Below, piece by piece: positions 61,089 through 64,000 of a DNA stretch of 64,000 nucleotides (position 1 is its first letter; each line of letters opens with the position of its first letter). Source of the stretch: an uncultured bacterium (GTDB lineage Bacteria > Cyanobacteriota > Vampirovibrionia > Gastranaerophilales > Gastranaerophilaceae). Made by a program: the position numbers and the translations under genes. The stretch spans positions 40,722-104,721 of the forward strand of contig CAMTMK010000003.1 of assembly GCA_947073645.1 (NCBI GenBank), written 5' to 3'. The notes beneath the pieces are model-generated. The model saw only the letters and a program-made list of their open reading frames with translations, made no database searches and was not told the DNA's origin.

Positions 61089-61122
61089 TTTATATAAAGT
61101 AATTTTCTTCTAAATAATTGCC
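61089..61122 (-). promoter_or_regulatory. Bipartite promoter-like motif (GGCAATTA-N15-CTTTATATAAA)
   Basis: Same spacing; ~33 nt upstream of ATG 61056. Confidence 0.65.
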
Positions 61123-61191
61123 TTAATGTAAAATATTGTAAAAAGGTTTAAAGAAAAATTTTTATTTAGCCGATAATTTATATGAGGTTGG

Positions 61192-62651
61192 TTGATGTTC
61201 GATAATATAAACATTTTTTATAAAGATGCGGAAATACATATTACGGAATTTACTGCACGAAAAGTTATAAGGCTTTTGAAAAAACGTATTGCGAACGGTG
61301 ACAAGTCTGCGCAAAATTATGCGTTTCTTGCTGATGCTTATATGACCGATAAAAAGATGCACAAGGCGTTGAAAAATGCCTTGAGAGCAAAGGCAATTGA
61401 TGCTGATTATTATTATACATATGTAATTCTGGTAATGATATATCAAGATGACGGCAGGTTTGCAAAAGCTGAAAAATATCTTGTTGAGTTATTCGAAAAA
61501 GCACCTGAGGATTATGAACTAGCTTATTTTTGCGCGATACTCCTTTATGGACAGTTGTGTAGGGAACAAGCTTGTAAGAATTACGCAAAAAAATTGATAA
61601 ATTTAAACAGAACAACTCCTGCTTATTTATTGTTTAAAGCTTATGCTTATCTTGCTTTGGGAGAATTTTTTAATGCTTTGAAATCTATACTAAAAGCTAT
61701 GTTACAAGATGGGAAAAATCTGTGTATAGGCGCGCAGATATTTCTTTTATCGTCTGCTATTTTTTCTTGGCTTGAGGAAAAGTTGAATACTGAACTTTAT
61801 ATTTTTAGAGGAATAAGATTTTTACAGATTGCATGTCTTGCATCAAAAGAGGAGTATTATTATTGCAAGTCTGAAAACTTTTTTGACAGTGATAAAAAAT
61901 GTCTGGAAAATATTGACAAAGCTATTTCAATAAATCCTAAACCTGTATATTTAATTCGTAAGGCTTCAATATTAAGTATTATGGGGCGGGCTGAAGAAGC
62001 TATTGATATTTATAAAGATGTTTTGCAAAAAGATGATTCTTATGTGGAATGCTACAATTATCTCTGCGGGGCATATCAAATAATCAAAGATTATAAATCG
62101 GCTTAGAATATGCGAATTTAGCTATATTAAATAATTCAACGGATGAAACAGCATATTATTATAAAATTGCAATTTTGAGAAAATTAAAAAGACCGTCTGA
62201 TGCGGTAAAAGTTTTGGAAAAACTTGAAAAAATATATCCGGAAAGTCATATGCTTTATTATATATTTGCTCAAACCTATGCTGATATGGAAGAATACAGC
62301 AAGGCTTTGCTTTGTATAAATAAACAGCTCATAAAAGAAAAAGATGCGCCGAATTATCGTGATAAAATGGTATTTTTATTCAGACTTGACCGTTATGAAG
62401 AAGCTCTGGTATGCGGTAAAAAAGCATTGGAATATGAAGAACAGGGATTGATTTATTATTGGATTTCATGTTGTGAAGCTTATCTTGAAAGGTTTGAAGA
62501 TGCTCTTGACAGCATTAATAAAGCTATACTTCTCGGAGAATATGACATGTGGACATTTGCTCAAAAATCAAAAATTCTTGATGAACTTGGCAGAGAAAAG
62601 GAAGCTAAATTTGCTTATCAAAAAGCTGTAGAGCTTGGTTATGATGAATAA
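61192..62651 (+). pseudogene. TPR protein split by a -1 frameshift near 62098-62105 (pseudogene or sequencing error)
   Basis: ORF 61192-62106 ends ..KDYKSA*; inserting one T gives KDYKSALEYANLAILNN.. continuing into ORF 62175-62651. Confidence 0.75.
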
Positions 62652-62959
62652 ATAAATCCCGCTTCGGCTTTTCCCATATCAACCATTTCAAATGGTTTGT
62701 CAATATTTTCTGTCAATTCGTAATCTTCTGTTGTAAATTCAAAAATTTTATTAATGTCAGCAACTCCTTCAAAAAGATAGAAGTTATTAACGTTTTTCAT
62801 ATATAAGCCAGTAGAATTTTTAAGCTGTTTTAAAAATTCTTTTTTTATATCATTTTTAGAAAATCCGTCAAATGTATAAACTTTCACAAGATTATGATGC
62901 TTTTTTAAAGTTTCCAATAGCACATAAGGTTCTATCCATTTTGTTAAAATTTTATGCAT
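62639..62959 (-). CDS. Hypothetical protein
   Basis: ORF from MHKILTKW, 8-nt overlap with the upstream ABC transporter gene. Confidence 0.55.
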   Translation of the reverse strand: MHKILTKWIEPYVLLETLKKHHNLVKVYTFDGFSKNDIKKEFLKQLKNSTGLYMKNVNNFYLFEGVADINKIFEFTTEDYELTENIDKPFEMVDMGKAEAGFIYSS

Positions 62960-64000
62960 TAACCATGTTCCTTTTGAATTGCATTTCATATAAATACTTG
63001 TATTTTCCGTCTTCTATTGCCATAAGTTCGTCATGTGTACCGAGTTCAACGAGTTTGCCTTCATTGATAACCGCAATTCTGTCTGCGTTCTGAATTGTTG
63101 ATAATCTGTGAGCAATAACAAATACTGTTTTGTTTTGGATTAAGTTATCTAATGCTTTTTGAACAATAGCTTCTGATTTATTATCAAGTGCTGAAGTTGC
63201 TTCATCTAAAATAACAATAGGTGCATCTTTTAACATTGCTCTTGCAATCGCAACACGCTGTCTCTGCCCGCCGGATAAAGTTGTTCCGCGTTCACCGACA
63301 TATGTATCAAGTCCGTTTTCAAGTGTAGAGATAAATTCATCCAAATGCGCCATTTTGATAACTTTGTCAAGATGTTCTGTGCTGGCATGTTCATTGCCCA
63401 TCATAATGTTATCTCTGATAGTTCCGGAGAATAGGAAGTTATCCTGAAATACGAATGAAATATTATCTCTCAAACTGTCTAAGTTAAACTCTCTTATATC
63501 AACTCCGTCAAATTTAATTGAACCTGATTTGATATCATAAAATCTCGGTAATAAGCTTACTACAGTACTTTTGCCTCCGCCGGAGTTGCCGACAAGCGCA
63601 ATTGTTTCATTTTTATTAATATGTAAATTAAGATTTTTAAGTATCGGAGTGTCTGTTTCATATTCAAAATTAACGTTTTCAAAGTCTATTGAACTGTTTA
63701 ATCCGCTTAAAGTTTTAGCATTTTCCTGTGATTTAATCTGCGGAGTCATGTCAAATAATTCAAATACACGGCTCATTGCAACAAAAACACCTTGAAGACT
63801 TGTTAAAGTATTGCCTAAAGTTTTTGTTGGTTTGTACAGTAACAGCAATGAAGTTACAAATGATGCGAAGCTTCCCGCGGTCATTTGACCAGATAAAATC
63901 AAGTGATTTCCATATGCCATAACAAGTGCAATACCGATTGAACATACAAAATACATAATAGGTGACATCCAGCCGACACGTTTTGTCAAAGACATTGCAA
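62952..64000 (-). CDS. ABC exporter, fused permease/ATPase (MsbA-like), 5' end outside window
   Basis: VGNSGGGKSTVVSLLPRFYD, TTLSGGQRQRVAIARAMLKDAPIVILDEATSALD. Confidence 0.93.
   Translation of the reverse strand, partial: AMSLTKRVGWMSPIMYFVCSIGIALVMAYGNHLILSGQMTAGSFASFVTSLLLLYKPTKTLGNTLTSLQGVFVAMSRVFELFDMTPQIKSQENAKTLSGLNSSIDFENVNFEYETDTPILKNLNLHINKNETIALVGNSGGGKSTVVSLLPRFYDIKSGSIKFDGVDIREFNLDSLRDNISFVFQDNFLFSGTIRDNIMMGNEHASTEHLDKVIKMAHLDEFISTLENGLDTYVGERGTTLSGGQRQRVAIARAMLKDAPIVILDEATSALDNKSEAIVQKALDNLIQNKTVFVIAHRLSTIQNADRIAVINEGKLVELGTHDELMAIEDGKYKYLYEMQFKRNMVNA

Overview
This 64 kb window looks like a low-GC bacterial chromosome segment. From protein style (many 'GGFTLAEVLITLGIIGVVAA' prepilins, group-3-like sigma factor, HndACD-type [FeFe] hydrogenase) it resembles a non-photosynthetic cyanobacterial relative (Vampirovibrionia/Gastranaerophilales-like); the taxonomy is inference. 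Most of it is ordinary housekeeping: dnaA, ruvA, gatC, pyrG, glyQ, mazG, pgi, trxB, recO, clpC, pth, bioAD, nth, lpxK, queA, yidC, coaE, two tRNAs, and pilD/pilT/pilC. I saw no CRISPR array, rRNA, transposase or prophage. Two signals stand out. (1) Four loci (three prepilin-like genes and one zinc-metalloprotease-like gene) carry an uninterrupted 10-nt G (or C) tract just inside the 5' end of the coding region. At every locus a plausible SD+ATG lies upstream and the main ORF is out of frame by exactly one base: 11 (or 8) nt would restore it. At two loci the tract is followed by a small hairpin and a 76-nt segment identical between otherwise divergent genes. This suggests a dispersed phase-variation or frameshift-dependent leader cassette; systematic 1-nt homopolymer miscalling is the main rival explanation. 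(2) A bipartite promoter-like motif, (A/G)(G/A)CAATTN-N15-(T/C)TTTATATAAA-like with invariant 15-nt spacing, occurs six times. It lies upstream of two HExGH metalloprotease genes, two CHAP/NlpC-like amidase genes, one small unknown gene and one unannotated ~175-nt putative ncRNA with its own terminator. Two short genes missing from the ORF track (a 44-aa rubredoxin and a 31-aa single-TM protein) were also found. All calls are by eye from sequence; no database search was run.
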